A DNA stretch of 23,931 nucleotides from DATESZ01 sp035283845 (GCA_035283845.1 DATESZ010000011.1:1-23931), one strand, 5' to 3'; counted from the stretch's first letter, positions 1-8,022 are shown. Notes: generated from the letters alone by a model not told the origin. Numbers and translations: made by a program.

Positions 1-41
1 ACATCTAAGTATTCGATTTAATTATATTCACCTGGGTGGCC

Positions 42-195
42 ATTTTCATTCTCCTTTGTGTCGGGCACCGTCATGAGGGTTTCACCTGAAAATACCTTTC
101 ACCCTCCCCCTCACCCCCTCCCCTTGAGGGAGGGGGATGGGGGAGGGGTAATTTTCATGCTCCTTTGTGACGGGTACCGTCATGTGAGTTTCACC
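42..195 (+). repeat. G/C-rich palindromic repeat element, copy 1 (with an extra half unit)
   Basis: Two 45-bp direct repeats (42-86 and 151-195, about 40 of 45 bases identical, each starting ATTTTCAT and ending GTTTCACC) flank a 64-bp core. The core holds a C-run/G-run palindrome centred on CCTCCCCTTGAGGGAGGGGG (about 118-137). The unit 79-195 recurs inverted at 10785-10898. The element lies over the 5' end of the following ORF and supplies its start codon and first ~45 residues. No transposase is visible, so this is best called a REP-like or MITE-like element. Confidence 0.8.
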
Positions 196-993
196 AGGGA
201 AAACAACCTGATCCCCAGCTCCGTGATCAAAGGCGCCCGCTTCAAGGGGAAGACGATGGTCCATTTCCTGGACATGAAGGATTTCAAAGGGAACCTGATC
301 GCGGCGGTCAATGAGGTCCTCGATTTTATCCAGCGGCACATAAGCATGGGTGTGGGCATCGGCGCCAAAGCCGCCCGCAACGAAAAGTGGGATTATCCGC
401 TGGAGGCCTTGCGCGAGGCCGTCGTAAACGCCATCGTCCACCGGGATTATACAGACCCCGGCAACATACAGATCCGCATCTTCGACGACCGCCTGGAGAT
501 CTGGAGCCCGGGGCTTCTTCCCAAGGAGCTGAACATCAAGAGCCTGCTTGTGGAAAACCGCTCCATCCCGCGCAATAGAGGGCTGGCGAAAATATTCCAC
601 GACATCGGCTTTATCGAAGGCTGGGGGACGGGGTTTCAGCGGATGGTGGCGGGGTGCGCCATGATCGGCAATCCCAAGCCGGAGTTGAAGGAAATAACCG
701 GCGCTTTTGTCGTGAAGTTTAACCGGAGGCCCGCCAGTGAGGGAAGATTTGGCGGTATAAGTGGCGGTGCAAATGGCGGTATAAGTGGCGGAAAAGATGG
801 CGGTATAAAAGAAGGGATAGACCAGCTTGCCGATTACATCAGGAATACTCCCGGCAGGAATGTCACGGAGATCACCGCTGCCCTAAATATCCCTCAAAGA
901 ACCATCGAACGCTGGTTAAAGAAGTTACGAGAGCAAGGCAGGATTGTCTTCACGGGTTCCCGGAAAACTGGCGGGTATTTTATAAGTGGATGA
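58..993 (+). CDS. AlbA/RecG-like ATP-binding transcriptional regulator, 5'-truncated by a repeat
   Basis: Residues ~50-225 match the C-terminal half of Schlafen AlbA_2/RecG-related putative regulators. A GHKL-type ATPase (HATPase_c_4) is recognisable from EAVVNAIVHRDY (about residues 119-130) and EGWGTGF (about 187-193). A Gly-rich linker with GGI repeats follows, then a winged HTH (about 254-311) ending in KTGGYFISG. The N-terminal AlbA_2 domain is absent: residues 1 to ~48 are a translation of the palindromic repeat (HPPPHPLPLREG-like low-complexity sequence). An in-frame stop at 19-21 closes the frame upstream, and the genuine gene sequence begins near position 205. The GTG at 58 is therefore only a formal start. 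This is probably a decaying gene, although the ATPase and HTH parts are intact and might still be expressed from inside the repeat. Family assignment is fairly sure; function is not. Confidence 0.6.
   Translation: MSGTVMRVSPENTFHPPPHPLPLREGDGGGVIFMLLCDGYRHVSFTRENNLIPSSVIKGARFKGKTMVHFLDMKDFKGNLIAAVNEVLDFIQRHISMGVGIGAKAARNEKWDYPLEALREAVVNAIVHRDYTDPGNIQIRIFDDRLEIWSPGLLPKELNIKSLLVENRSIPRNRGLAKIFHDIGFIEGWGTGFQRMVAGCAMIGNPKPELKEITGAFVVKFNRRPASEGRFGGISGGANGGISGGKDGGIKEGIDQLADYIRNTPGRNVTEITAALNIPQRTIERWLKKLREQGRIVFTGSRKTGGYFISG
751..810 (+). repeat. 24-bp in-gene tandem repeat (GGI linker)
   Basis: Two 24-bp units (751-774, 775-798) and a 12-bp partial third, each beginning GGCGGTATAA, encode a GGISGG-type linker between the ATPase domain and the winged HTH. 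Gly-Gly-Ile/Val-Asn/Ser linkers at this place are common in the family. Confidence 0.7.
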
Positions 994-1144
994 GCAATAA
1001 GCGAACCGCCGAGAAAATGATAATTGTGATGCCCTGGTTTCATCAACCGCGCTTGAGCATTACCAAAAGAAGTCTGCTACCAAAACGGATTTCCTAAAAA
1101 CGTTCACTTCAATAAATAAGGGGGACAATCAGGCAGGACTTGTT

Positions 1145-1161
1145 TTGACAATGATTGTCAA
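1145..1161. promoter_or_regulatory. Perfect 17-bp palindrome
   Basis: TTGACAATGATTGTCAA has 8-bp arms around a central G. It lies in the gap between the AlbA-like ORF and the 3' end of the nucleotidyltransferase gene, so no start codon is near. It could be a protein-binding site or a short hairpin. The same half-site GACAAT/ATTGTC occurs with a 5-base spacer at 2088-2104. Confidence 0.35.
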
Positions 1162-1194
1162 GTCAAATATAGGCCTGTGGTCTTAAGCATCAAT

Positions 1195-2019
1195 TTAAGG
1201 AAATGGGTGCAAGTGGTCAATATCCTTTTCACCAGCAATCCGCCTGGCGATATACCAGTCCCTGACTGAATCCACATCAATGGCGGCTTCCGGAAACGGC
1301 AGGATAACAATACCCGCCTTGAAGCCCAGGCGGTGCGATACACGATCCATCGCCCCGGCGAGAGTAAGGCCCCCCAACACATATCGCATCACCGCAAGCC
1401 AGCCGAATGCACGGATGACACGCATGGGGCTTTTGCGCTGATTTTCCGCCTGACGCCAGAACAAGGCCGCGGCACGCGCCTGAGGGGTCAAAAAGGCAAA
1501 AAGGTTGCAAAAGCAATAGGACCCATCTTTAAAGCGATAGGAGGTTCTGCGCGTTTCCGGGCAAGCCGTGGTCACCTCTTCATGCCGGGCGACTGCGGCA
1601 ACCACATCGCATGTCGAGGCCAGGGCCTGCAAACAGAAGAAATCAGCGACCTGAGGGCTCAAAAGCGCATGATCGCCGGTCGTTAAGAGCACGGGCGTTG
1701 TTTCCGGAAGCTGCTGCATGACATGGTGAGCGCTTGCACTTGGTGTGGCCTGATTTTCAAACCACCGGACCCCCCCGGCGGCAACATAGTCCCTGAGTTC
1801 AGGTTCCTGCGCCATGACGGTTCCGGGCGGGCCGCACATGATCCGCTCTCCTACATAGCGGGAGGAGCGCAGGGCTTCGAGAACCCTGAAGACCATCGGG
1901 ACGCCGTCAACGGGCGCCAGCGATTTACAGCTAACGCCCGCTGCTTTGGCTACCTCATTGAACGGTTCCCGGTCTGCGGCCAGTACAATGGCTGTAAAGC
2001 GTGGTAGGGAGGCACTCAT
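1195..2019 (-). CDS. MobA-like NTP transferase domain protein
   Basis: 274 residues. The N-terminus (about 8-50) reads FTAIVLAADREPF...CKSLAPVDGVPMVFRVLEAL. This is the GT-A nucleotidyltransferase fold of MobA/GlmU/CobY-type enzymes: a modified LAAGxGxRM nucleotide loop, then the conserved lysine and the GxPM step. LLTTGDHALLSP (about 111-122) fits the Asp-bearing metal-binding strand. Members transfer NMP from NTP to a phosphorylated substrate; the substrate here cannot be told. The loop is degenerate (AADREPFNEVA), so activity is uncertain. Start: ATG at 2019, no strong Shine-Dalgarno, N-terminus right for the fold. It stands alone on the minus strand, divergent from the small membrane protein. 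Confidence 0.7.
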   Translation of the reverse strand: MSASLPRFTAIVLAADREPFNEVAKAAGVSCKSLAPVDGVPMVFRVLEALRSSRYVGERIMCGPPGTVMAQEPELRDYVAAGGVRWFENQATPSASAHHVMQQLPETTPVLLTTGDHALLSPQVADFFCLQALASTCDVVAAVARHEEVTTACPETRRTSYRFKDGSYCFCNLFAFLTPQARAAALFWRQAENQRKSPMRVIRAFGWLAVMRYVLGGLTLAGAMDRVSHRLGFKAGIVILPFPEAAIDVDSVRDWYIARRIAGEKDIDHLHPFP

Positions 2020-2085
2020 AGATCCGGCATATCACAATTAAGGAGGCACTTCCAAAGACGTAAGGCGCCTCTAAGAATAAAAAGA

Positions 2086-2115
2086 TTGACAATTCCCGAT
2101 TGTCGCGCGGATAAT
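2086..2115 (+). promoter_or_regulatory. Sigma70-type promoter with internal inverted repeat
   Basis: TTGACA (2086-2091) and GATAAT (2110-2115) are 18 bases apart, about 64 bases before the ATG at 2179. The inverted repeat GACAAT-TCCCG-ATTGTC (2088-2104) overlaps the -35 box and spacer, which suits an operator. It also lies upstream of the divergent nucleotidyltransferase gene. Confidence 0.55.
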
Positions 2116-2178
2116 ATAACTAAAGTTCTGCAAATGGTCACGGGAAAAATAAGTCGAAAAAATACAGGAGGTGGAGTA

Positions 2179-2451
2179 ATGGACATTTTTTTATCAACCC
2201 AGTTGTCTGTTCCCATATTGCAGATTGTCATGCTTCTGGCGTTGAGCACCATTTCGCTGATTTTCGGACGTATGAGGCTTGCCTTGTTCATTAATTACTG
2301 TTTTACCCTGTACTGGGGCTACGTGTCGAACTTAAGCCTTTTCATGGGAGACGCCGCTTTCCAGATTGCCAACTTCTCTTTCATGTATTTTGGGTTCGGA
2401 CTGGTTGTCATTGCCCTGGCGATCGTTGGCTTGATGTATAATCGAGGTTAA
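2179..2451 (+). CDS. Small three-helix membrane protein of unknown function
   Basis: 90 residues. I chose ATG 2179 rather than an upstream in-frame start because AGGAGG (2166-2171) sits directly before it, and because the upstream residues would overlap the promoter. Hydrophobic segments lie at about 12-30, 33-52 and 65-86, with GRMR between the first two. No catalytic or binding motif is visible. It has its own promoter and is convergent with the PreP gene, the two stops being 31 bases apart; a perfect 12-bp palindrome CCGGATATCCGG (2471-2482) sits in that gap. The strong translation signals argue for a real gene. Confidence 0.75.
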   Translation: MDIFLSTQLSVPILQIVMLLALSTISLIFGRMRLALFINYCFTLYWGYVSNLSLFMGDAAFQIANFSFMYFGFGLVVIALAIVGLMYNRG

Positions 2452-2482
2452 TGATCCCGCTTAGAAAATTCCGGATATCCGG

Positions 2483-5461
2483 CTATATCAGCGGCTCCAG
2501 ATTAAGCTTCGTTTTCAGGACTTCATTTGCTGCACTGAGCCGGCTCTCCTCCCCAAAGACGGCGATAACGGACGATCCTAAGGCCGGAACAAGAAAATGG
2601 GAGATGTCTTCCATTAATTTTCTTTCCCCCATGTCGAGAATACGGCCTCTCAGATTGAGACGCATTTTGTCGTCAAGGCCGGTAAAATCCCGAATCATGG
2701 CCGAGTAGCCTCTTGTATGGGGGTCCATGGGCCTGTCGAGGGCGCCGATGGCGCCGATAATCGCCTTTTCCAGTTCTTCCTTATTTACCTTTTCTTTCGC
2801 AATAAAGGCCGGTGTATCACTGTAGACCTTCAAAGTTTCAACGATATGGGGATCGCGATAGGAAAGAAAGGCAAAAAGACCGCTTGAGGGGTCGTACTGA
2901 CACATGCCCCCGTACGCCCCGCCCTGTACCCGGATATGTTTGTAAAGATAGCCATTGGACAGCAATTTCGCCGCCACAAGGAGCGATGCCGTCAGCAGGT
3001 CGGCATAGCCGGGCGCCTTTAATATTTCGGCAACGTAAGAGACCTGCGCCGGAATGGCAATGCCTGCGTGGGCGGGAGAAGGCAGAGGAGTCTCGTGATG
3101 GTTGCCATGTTCCCGATTGTCCGGTAATTTTTCAATGAACGTCGCAGCGGCTTCCGAGAGAAGGGAAAGCCCTTTGCTATCGGCGGTCATGTTAAGCGCC
3201 AGCCTTTCTTTGCGGAAGATCATATTACGGAGAGATGCCAGCTTTTCCTGCAGGCCATTATTAACTGCCGCACCATCCCCGGCAAGGTGATGAATAAAAC
3301 GAAGTTGTGTTATCCCGTGCCATTGCTCATCCCTGTAAGCGGGCAGAGAAAGGGCGGCGGCAGCCGACCGCATGGCAAAAATATGGCCGGAGGGAATTAC
3401 GGAGGCAAGGAGGCTGTTTTTTCTTTCCGCAATGAGATCGCACATCCTTTCTCTGTGAGAAAGATCCCCCGCCGTGAGGATGTCTTCTAAAATTTTTGTC
3501 GTTTCTTCCACGTTGCGGTATAGGGACTTGGCCTGGAAGATCATTTTTTGCCAGGTACGGCTCCCGTCCACGGTAGTGCCGGCAGCGAGGTGACAGGATA
3601 TTCCCCCGGCTTTCAAGGCGATCCTTTTGGCCATGGCCTCGTAATCCAGGCCTGCCGCACCCATGCCGAGAGTCAGTTTTCCCAGTAAAGGGATGCAGGC
3701 CTGCAGGGCGTCTGGTATGTCCGAAATATCGAAAGCCACATCCAGGTAGGCTATGCCGTTGGTGAATATATCGTGCTTTAAGATATCAATATTATTAAGA
3801 GAAGTTTTATCAGTAGGTATTTTGTCTATTTCACGCGAGAGTTCGCTGATCTTTAATCTGGGAAGGGTGGCCATCGCCTCTGGCGCATCGGGTTCCGACT
3901 GAAACCGGCGCAGGGAGGCTGCCGCATCGTTTATTTTTCTCAATTCTTCCGGAGTTAAGGAGGCTTTAAGTTCAGTCATTTTTTGCTTAAAAATTCTTTC
4001 CCGTTCCTCGATATGCGTGCCGCTGGGTTCAAGAATGGAAATTACACGGTGCCGGTTGTCTAAGAGCCATTTTTTGACGGTCTCTTGAAAGACGGCCGGA
4101 TTTTCTTCCCATTTTTTTCGGACCTGATAGATGGCGCGGGGGAAATTCAGCCCGCAAAGCGGGTCTCCGTCGTAAAGCCAGGTATGGTATGCCGCGCCCA
4201 TGAGCACAATTCCGTAAGGCAAGGCAGTGCGCACAATCTCTTTGCCGTGGAATTCAACCTGGTGAATCGTCCCTTCAATAAGCTCCCTGTCAAAACCGGT
4301 TTCGTACGTCTTTTGCAGAGTTTCAAAGATGAGCTGCTCGATCATCGGGGCCTTGTCGGGGTCTGTTCCCCTGAGACCCACGGCGAAAAGCATCTGCTTG
4401 AAATCTTGTTCCAGGCCTGTAACCGGCGAGAGGTCTTCGCCGAGATGGGAATCGATGAGGGCCTTGCGCAGTGGGCCGGCAGAGCTTCCCACCAGCATGG
4501 CGCAAGTTATTTTAAGCAGGAGAGCCGTTTCGACGTCCGTATTTTCGGCCAGCATCCAGGCGCAGTTGACGGTTGTCTTCCTGTCGTATTTTTCTCCCTT
4601 AGCGAGAGGATAGGTGCCCCTGATGTAAGCCGGCTCCGGTAATATCCCTTGACTGGGGATGGAAGATTCCACCTTAATTCTTTCAAAGCCGGCCAGCATT
4701 TCGGCAAGAAACTTAAGATGATCCGCCGTAGGGATGTCGCCGTACAGGAAGATGCGGGCGTTGCTGGGTGAGTAAAAAGTGCTGTGGAAGGCCTTGAACT
4801 GCTCATAGGTGAGCGTGGGTATTGCCTTCGGATCGCCGCCGGAGTCATGAGCGTAGGCGTTGTCGGGAAAAAGACTTTCCTGTATGGCCTTAAACATCAG
4901 GTTGTCAGGCGAAGAATAGGCCCCCTTCATTTCATTATAGACTATGCCGGAGATGGTAAGGTCGCTATGTTCGTCCTCAGGATCGGTGAACTCCAGATGA
5001 TGGCCTTCCTGATAAAAACTTTCCCTCAGAAGCCGCGGCTTGAGGACAAGATCGGTATAGACCCTTGCCAGATTGAAAAAATCAGTGCGCATCTGGCTTG
5101 CCACGGGATAGATTGTTTTATCGGGATAGGTGAAGGCATTGATAAAGGTTTGCATTGTTCCCTTGTGCAATTCGTTGAAGGCGTCCTTGAGCGGGAATTT
5201 ATCGGAACCGGCGAGTACGGAATGCTCCAGAATATGCGGGGCGCCGGTGGAATCATCAGGGGGGGTGCGAAATCCAATGGCATAGAGATTTTCCCGGTCG
5301 TCGCAGTGGAGGTGCAGCACCTTGGCGCCTGTCGCTTCATGTTCCATTTCATAGGCCGTAACGCGTATATCTTCTATTGTTTCCACCCTCAGCACCTGGA
5401 AACCGTGCAATTTATCCCCGGCCGAAAGGGTGGGGCCGGGACAATTGTTCTCCGATGACAT
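2483..5461 (-). CDS. PreP-like M16C metallopeptidase (insulinase family)
   Basis: 992 residues, the usual length for the presequence-protease/falcilysin group. This is a large zinc endopeptidase made of two homologous halves that enclose and degrade unfolded peptides. The inverted zinc motif HxxEH is HILEH at residues 76-80 (His76, Glu79 catalytic, His80). The third ligand is Glu177 in NEMKG. Conserved blocks include SDKFPLKDAFNEL, FINAFTYPDKTIYPVAS and, in the C-terminal half, RVQGGAYGGMC. No signal peptide is visible, so it is probably cytoplasmic. Start: ATG 5461 preceded by GGAG at 7-base spacing. It follows the fumarase beta gene by 15 bases and is likely cotranscribed with it, although no metabolic link is obvious. 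Confidence 0.93.
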   Translation of the reverse strand: MSSENNCPGPTLSAGDKLHGFQVLRVETIEDIRVTAYEMEHEATGAKVLHLHCDDRENLYAIGFRTPPDDSTGAPHILEHSVLAGSDKFPLKDAFNELHKGTMQTFINAFTYPDKTIYPVASQMRTDFFNLARVYTDLVLKPRLLRESFYQEGHHLEFTDPEDEHSDLTISGIVYNEMKGAYSSPDNLMFKAIQESLFPDNAYAHDSGGDPKAIPTLTYEQFKAFHSTFYSPSNARIFLYGDIPTADHLKFLAEMLAGFERIKVESSIPSQGILPEPAYIRGTYPLAKGEKYDRKTTVNCAWMLAENTDVETALLLKITCAMLVGSSAGPLRKALIDSHLGEDLSPVTGLEQDFKQMLFAVGLRGTDPDKAPMIEQLIFETLQKTYETGFDRELIEGTIHQVEFHGKEIVRTALPYGIVLMGAAYHTWLYDGDPLCGLNFPRAIYQVRKKWEENPAVFQETVKKWLLDNRHRVISILEPSGTHIEERERIFKQKMTELKASLTPEELRKINDAAASLRRFQSEPDAPEAMATLPRLKISELSREIDKIPTDKTSLNNIDILKHDIFTNGIAYLDVAFDISDIPDALQACIPLLGKLTLGMGAAGLDYEAMAKRIALKAGGISCHLAAGTTVDGSRTWQKMIFQAKSLYRNVEETTKILEDILTAGDLSHRERMCDLIAERKNSLLASVIPSGHIFAMRSAAAALSLPAYRDEQWHGITQLRFIHHLAGDGAAVNNGLQEKLASLRNMIFRKERLALNMTADSKGLSLLSEAAATFIEKLPDNREHGNHHETPLPSPAHAGIAIPAQVSYVAEILKAPGYADLLTASLLVAAKLLSNGYLYKHIRVQGGAYGGMCQYDPSSGLFAFLSYRDPHIVETLKVYSDTPAFIAKEKVNKEELEKAIIGAIGALDRPMDPHTRGYSAMIRDFTGLDDKMRLNLRGRILDMGERKLMEDISHFLVPALGSSVIAVFGEESRLSAANEVLKTKLNLEPLI

Positions 5462-5476
5462 TGTTTTCTCCTTTTT

Positions 5477-6097
5477 TCAATGGGTTACCAGTTCCTCAAG
5501 GCGCCGGTCGAAGATCTTTGCCAGATCATCATGGAGGCTGCTGCCGTGGGCATCCATGGTGACAATCCCCGGAAATCTGTCGAGACGGATTTTCCAGAAG
5601 GCCTCGGGCAGGCCGAATTCTTCCGCTTTGAATACATCCAATACTTCCACGACAGAGGCGGCATTGTAGACGCCGGCACCCCCGATCCCGTGCAAGTAAA
5701 CGGCCCCGTGCTCCTTACAGGCGGCAAGGGTGCGCGGTCCCATCCCACCCTTGCCGATTACGAAACGGACGCCGAAAGCTTTGATTACCTTATCCTGATA
5801 TATCTCGTCACGTATGCTCGTTGTCGGTCCGGCGGACACGAAACTCCACTTTTCTCCTTCCCTGCGGACAATGGGGCCGCAGTGGTATATGGCGCCGCCC
5901 CGGAGTATGGAGCTTAACTCATCATAGAGTTTCCGGTCTCCGGCGGAAAGTGCAGGCGCCCCCTCGATAAGTTTTTCAATCATGTATTTGTGTGCGGTGT
6001 CGCGCCCCGTGACGGCGACGCCGGAAATCAGCACCCTGTCTCCCGCGTGAAGCTTCAGTATCTGTTCCCCTGAAACCGGCGTTGTCAATTCAATCAT
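5477..6097 (-). CDS. Fumarate hydratase (class I, Fe-S), beta subunit / C-terminal domain
   Basis: 206 residues. This is the C-terminal-type subunit of two-subunit [4Fe-4S] fumarases, which interconvert fumarate and L-malate with the alpha subunit. Visible family blocks are GRDTAHK (31-37), YHCGP (71-75), GPTTSIRDE (90-98) and GKGGMGPRT (115-123). The start is ATG 6097 because GGAAGGAG precedes it at proper spacing. The frame stays open to 6223, but that part only translates the palindromic repeats (Pro-rich). The same fold serves L-tartrate dehydratase, so substrate is assigned by similarity only. Alpha lies 213 bases upstream, unusually far for this pair, the gap being filled by palindromes. 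Confidence 0.9.
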   Translation of the reverse strand: MIELTTPVSGEQILKLHAGDRVLISGVAVTGRDTAHKYMIEKLIEGAPALSAGDRKLYDELSSILRGGAIYHCGPIVRREGEKWSFVSAGPTTSIRDEIYQDKVIKAFGVRFVIGKGGMGPRTLAACKEHGAVYLHGIGGAGVYNAASVVEVLDVFKAEEFGLPEAFWKIRLDRFPGIVTMDAHGSSLHDDLAKIFDRRLEELVTH

Positions 6098-6125
6098 CTC
6101 TACTCCTTCCGGGTAAGCCGCTTTT

Positions 6126-6279
6126 CCCTCCCCTGGTGGGAGGGCTGTAATTATTTTCTGCCTTATTTCTCCCCCACTTGTTGGGGGAGGCAGGAGGGGG
6201 TGAAAGGGAGGGGGGAATAACATTCAGTAATACGGTCGCTTATCACCCCCACCCTAACCCTCCCCCGTCAAGGGGGAGG
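6126..6279. repeat. Cluster of three G/C-rich palindromes between fumarase genes
   Basis: Three hairpin-forming palindromes lie here: CCCTCCC-CTGGT-GGGAGGG (6126-6144), CTCCCCCA-n5-TGGGGGAG (6169-6189) and CCTCCCCC-GTCAA-GGGGGAGG (6259-6279). They are related in composition to the cores at 118-137, 7946-7973 and 10830-10870, but lack the ATTTTCAT...GTTTCACC flanks. In mRNA they would form stable stems between the two subunit genes and could affect processing or relative expression. Confidence 0.7.
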
Positions 6280-6310
6280 AGATTTCGGACTTTTTACGAT
6301 ATCATCATTC

Positions 6311-7192
6311 TCAACCGGTGACGCGGTACGTCCCATCCGGTTCAATCCTGATTGCGCGCCTCCGGTGTTCCCAGCACATATAGCTTATGGTAACAAAGTA
6401 GCAGGCAGGCAGGCGATGAAGGGCGCCGATCTTTACCCCTAAGAGGGTGGCGTTTCCTCCCAGTCCGAGCGGACCGATGCCGAGCCGGTTCCCTTCCTCA
6501 AGGATGCGGTCTTCCAGCGCCCTCAGAACAGGGTCGGGGTTTGTATCATCAAGACGGCGCAGGAGCTGTCGTTTTGATTCCGCATAGCCGGAGCCGCGGT
6601 CGCCGCCGACACAGATTCCCAATATCCCTGGCGGGCAGCCTTTCCCTTCGGCGCGCCTGAGGGCATCGAGCACGACCAGGCGCACCCCTCTCATATCCCG
6701 TCCCGCATTCAGCTCGTCGCAGGGCAGGCTGTACTGGCGTCCCACATTTTCGCTCCCTCCCCCTTTAAGCATCAGCGAGACTTCTATGGCCGGTTCATCC
6801 CACTGGGTAAAATATATGGGTGGAAACCCGGCGCCGATGTTGTTGCCGCTGTTCCTGCCGGTAACGGGGTCAACGGCATTCGGCCGTAAGTATTCTGCTT
6901 CCGTAGCCCTGATCAGAGCCTCCTCGCAGCAACGCCTCAGCAATAGTCTTGAAACATGCAGCGGATGGGAGATGTAAAAAATGGGCGCTCCCGTATCCTG
7001 GCACAGGGGCGCTTTTCTTTCCTTCGCCATTTCAATATTCTTAAGAAAGACCGAGAGTATGAACCAGGCATTTGAACCTGGATCTTCCTTGCCGCTGCAT
7101 TTGCCGAGCGCCGCCATTACGTCTCCGGGAAGTTCGGTTGCTGTAAGTCCTATAAGTGCAAAAAGCGATTCGGTAATTTCTTTGCTTTCCAT
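6311..7192 (-). CDS. Fumarate hydratase (class I, Fe-S), alpha subunit
   Basis: 293 residues. This is the cluster-bearing N-terminal-type subunit of the [4Fe-4S] fumarase/tartrate dehydratase family. Three candidate cluster cysteines are in family blocks: Cys64 (CQDTGAP), Cys194 (GICVGGDRGSGYAESKRQ) and Cys273 (SYMCWEHRR). NNIGAG (117-122) and KGGGSENVGRQYSLP (143-157) are also typical. Start: ATG 7192; an in-frame stop lies 45 bases upstream, and the only ribosome site nearby is weak (AGGGAC). Together with the beta subunit it would form a heteromeric fumarase for TCA-type metabolism; L-tartrate dehydratase is the alternative reading. Confidence 0.9.
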   Translation of the reverse strand: MESKEITESLFALIGLTATELPGDVMAALGKCSGKEDPGSNAWFILSVFLKNIEMAKERKAPLCQDTGAPIFYISHPLHVSRLLLRRCCEEALIRATEAEYLRPNAVDPVTGRNSGNNIGAGFPPIYFTQWDEPAIEVSLMLKGGGSENVGRQYSLPCDELNAGRDMRGVRLVVLDALRRAEGKGCPPGILGICVGGDRGSGYAESKRQLLRRLDDTNPDPVLRALEDRILEEGNRLGIGPLGLGGNATLLGVKIGALHRLPACYFVTISYMCWEHRRRAIRIEPDGTYRVTG

Positions 7193-7221
7193 GGATTCGT
7201 CCCTGTCTGATTTAAATGGCA

Positions 7222-7263
7222 GACTTCCTCCTTATGGCTTATTGGCCTGTCCAATAGGAAGTC
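7222..7263. other. Imperfect stem-loop in the fumarase leader
   Basis: GACTTCC (7222-7228) can pair with GGAAGTC (7257-7263), and TATTGG (7240-7245) with CCAATA (7251-7256), around a CCTGT loop with an 11-base bulge. On the minus strand this precedes the fumarase alpha start by about 30 bases and contains an AAGGAGG sequence in the bulge. It may be a structured leader or an attenuator-like element; no known riboswitch class was recognised. Confidence 0.3.
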
Positions 7264-7355
7264 CGGTTCAGTTGGATCTCGCCGGCAGGTTTTGGTGCGG
7301 CCTTCTCCCGGGTACGGCCTGAAGCGGGGGAAGGCGCCCTCTTTGCATCGGGGTC

Positions 7356-7781
7356 CTACCCTTCCTGCGCCTTTTTGAGCGTGGCGTAGATATCATCGGG
7401 AATGCGGATCGCCTTCAGGTTTTCCGGGTCAGAGATGTTCATGCAGATGCGATGTTCGAAGCCCTCCGCCAGGAGGGCGGCGCCAGGATCGCTGTGCAGG
7501 CTGTGCTTCAGGGTAAGAGTTTTTTCCCCCAGTTTATCGATGCCAGTCGTAATGCGGATCAGATCACGATATCTGGCCGGCTTGAAATAGCGGCAGGACG
7601 TTTCAACCAGACCGAAGACGACTTTCCTTTCTGACCAGATCGTTCCCATGTTGAGTCCCAGCGTTTCGAAAAAAAGGTGCCCGCAACTGTCGAACCATTC
7701 GTAGTAGCGGGGATAGAAGACGATCCCGAGGGGATCGAGATCGCCCCACATTATTTTACGTCCCACTATATTTTGCATCAT
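7356..7781 (-). CDS. 4HBT-family acyl-CoA thioesterase (YbgC-like)
   Basis: 141 residues, the size of a single hotdog domain. GDLDPLGIVFYPRYYEWFD (13-31) is the 4HBT active-site segment with the conserved D-x-x-G and catalytic Asp16. It would hydrolyse acyl-CoA thioesters; chain preference cannot be read. The start is ATG 7781 (or the adjacent ATG 7778), with AAGGA upstream. The frame is open to 7925, but the promoter at 7881-7909 falls inside that extension, so the longer version is excluded if the promoter is right. Downstream, 163 bases separate it from fumarase alpha. Confidence 0.85.
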   Translation of the reverse strand: MMQNIVGRKIMWGDLDPLGIVFYPRYYEWFDSCGHLFFETLGLNMGTIWSERKVVFGLVETSCRYFKPARYRDLIRITTGIDKLGEKTLTLKHSLHSDPGAALLAEGFEHRICMNISDPENLKAIRIPDDIYATLKKAQEG

Positions 7782-7880
7782 GTGATTTCTGATCCTTACG
7801 TGGCAATATCCCCAAGGCCTTGCGCCTATTCTGGAGAAAATTTGACAAGGCATTGCTTTCTGACAGGGAATATCAGGGAA

Positions 7881-7909
7881 TATATAGGAAAGTTCCATTT
7901 GTATGTCAA
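7881..7909 (-). promoter_or_regulatory. Sigma70-type promoter of the thioesterase gene
   Basis: Reading the minus strand, TTGACA (7909-7904), a 17-base spacer, then TATATA (7886-7881). It lies 100 bases before the ATG at 7781 and supports that start. Confidence 0.6.
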
Positions 7910-7945
7910 TTATTTTTTCCCACAATGTTGTTTTTTTGTTTGTAT

Positions 7946-8022
7946 CCCTCCCCCTCGACGGGGGAGGGAGGGGTGGGGGTGATTTTCATGCGCCCTTGAG
8001 CCCGCTTCGAGCATGGGGGTTA
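7946..8022 (+). repeat. Diverged copy of the palindromic repeat element
   Basis: The palindrome CCCTCCCCCTCGACGGGGGAGGG (7946-7968) is followed by AGGGGTGGGGG and then ATTTTCATGC (7982-7991). The last part matches the start of the 45-bp flank of copy 1; beyond it (to 8022) similarity is loose. The end of the element coincides with the stop codon of the HD-domain gene at 8020-8022. Confidence 0.6.

Noticed and set aside
82..600. 172-residue ORF on the minus strand over the AlbA-like gene
   Set aside because: Antisense shadow of the ATPase coding region and of the repeat; no domain.
1001..1186. 62-codon open frame (plus strand) after the AlbA-like gene
   Set aside because: No ATG, GTG or TTG start near its beginning, no ribosome site and no recognisable family; probably non-coding or an unrecognisable relic.
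4085..5458. Long plus-strand ORFs (185 and 224 codons) opposite the PreP gene
   Set aside because: They mirror the conserved M16 coding sequence in another frame; no start signals or domain.
7940..7985. Palindrome as a Rho-independent terminator of the HD gene
   Set aside because: On the minus strand the stem is followed by A-rich sequence, not a T-run; the T-run is on the wrong side.
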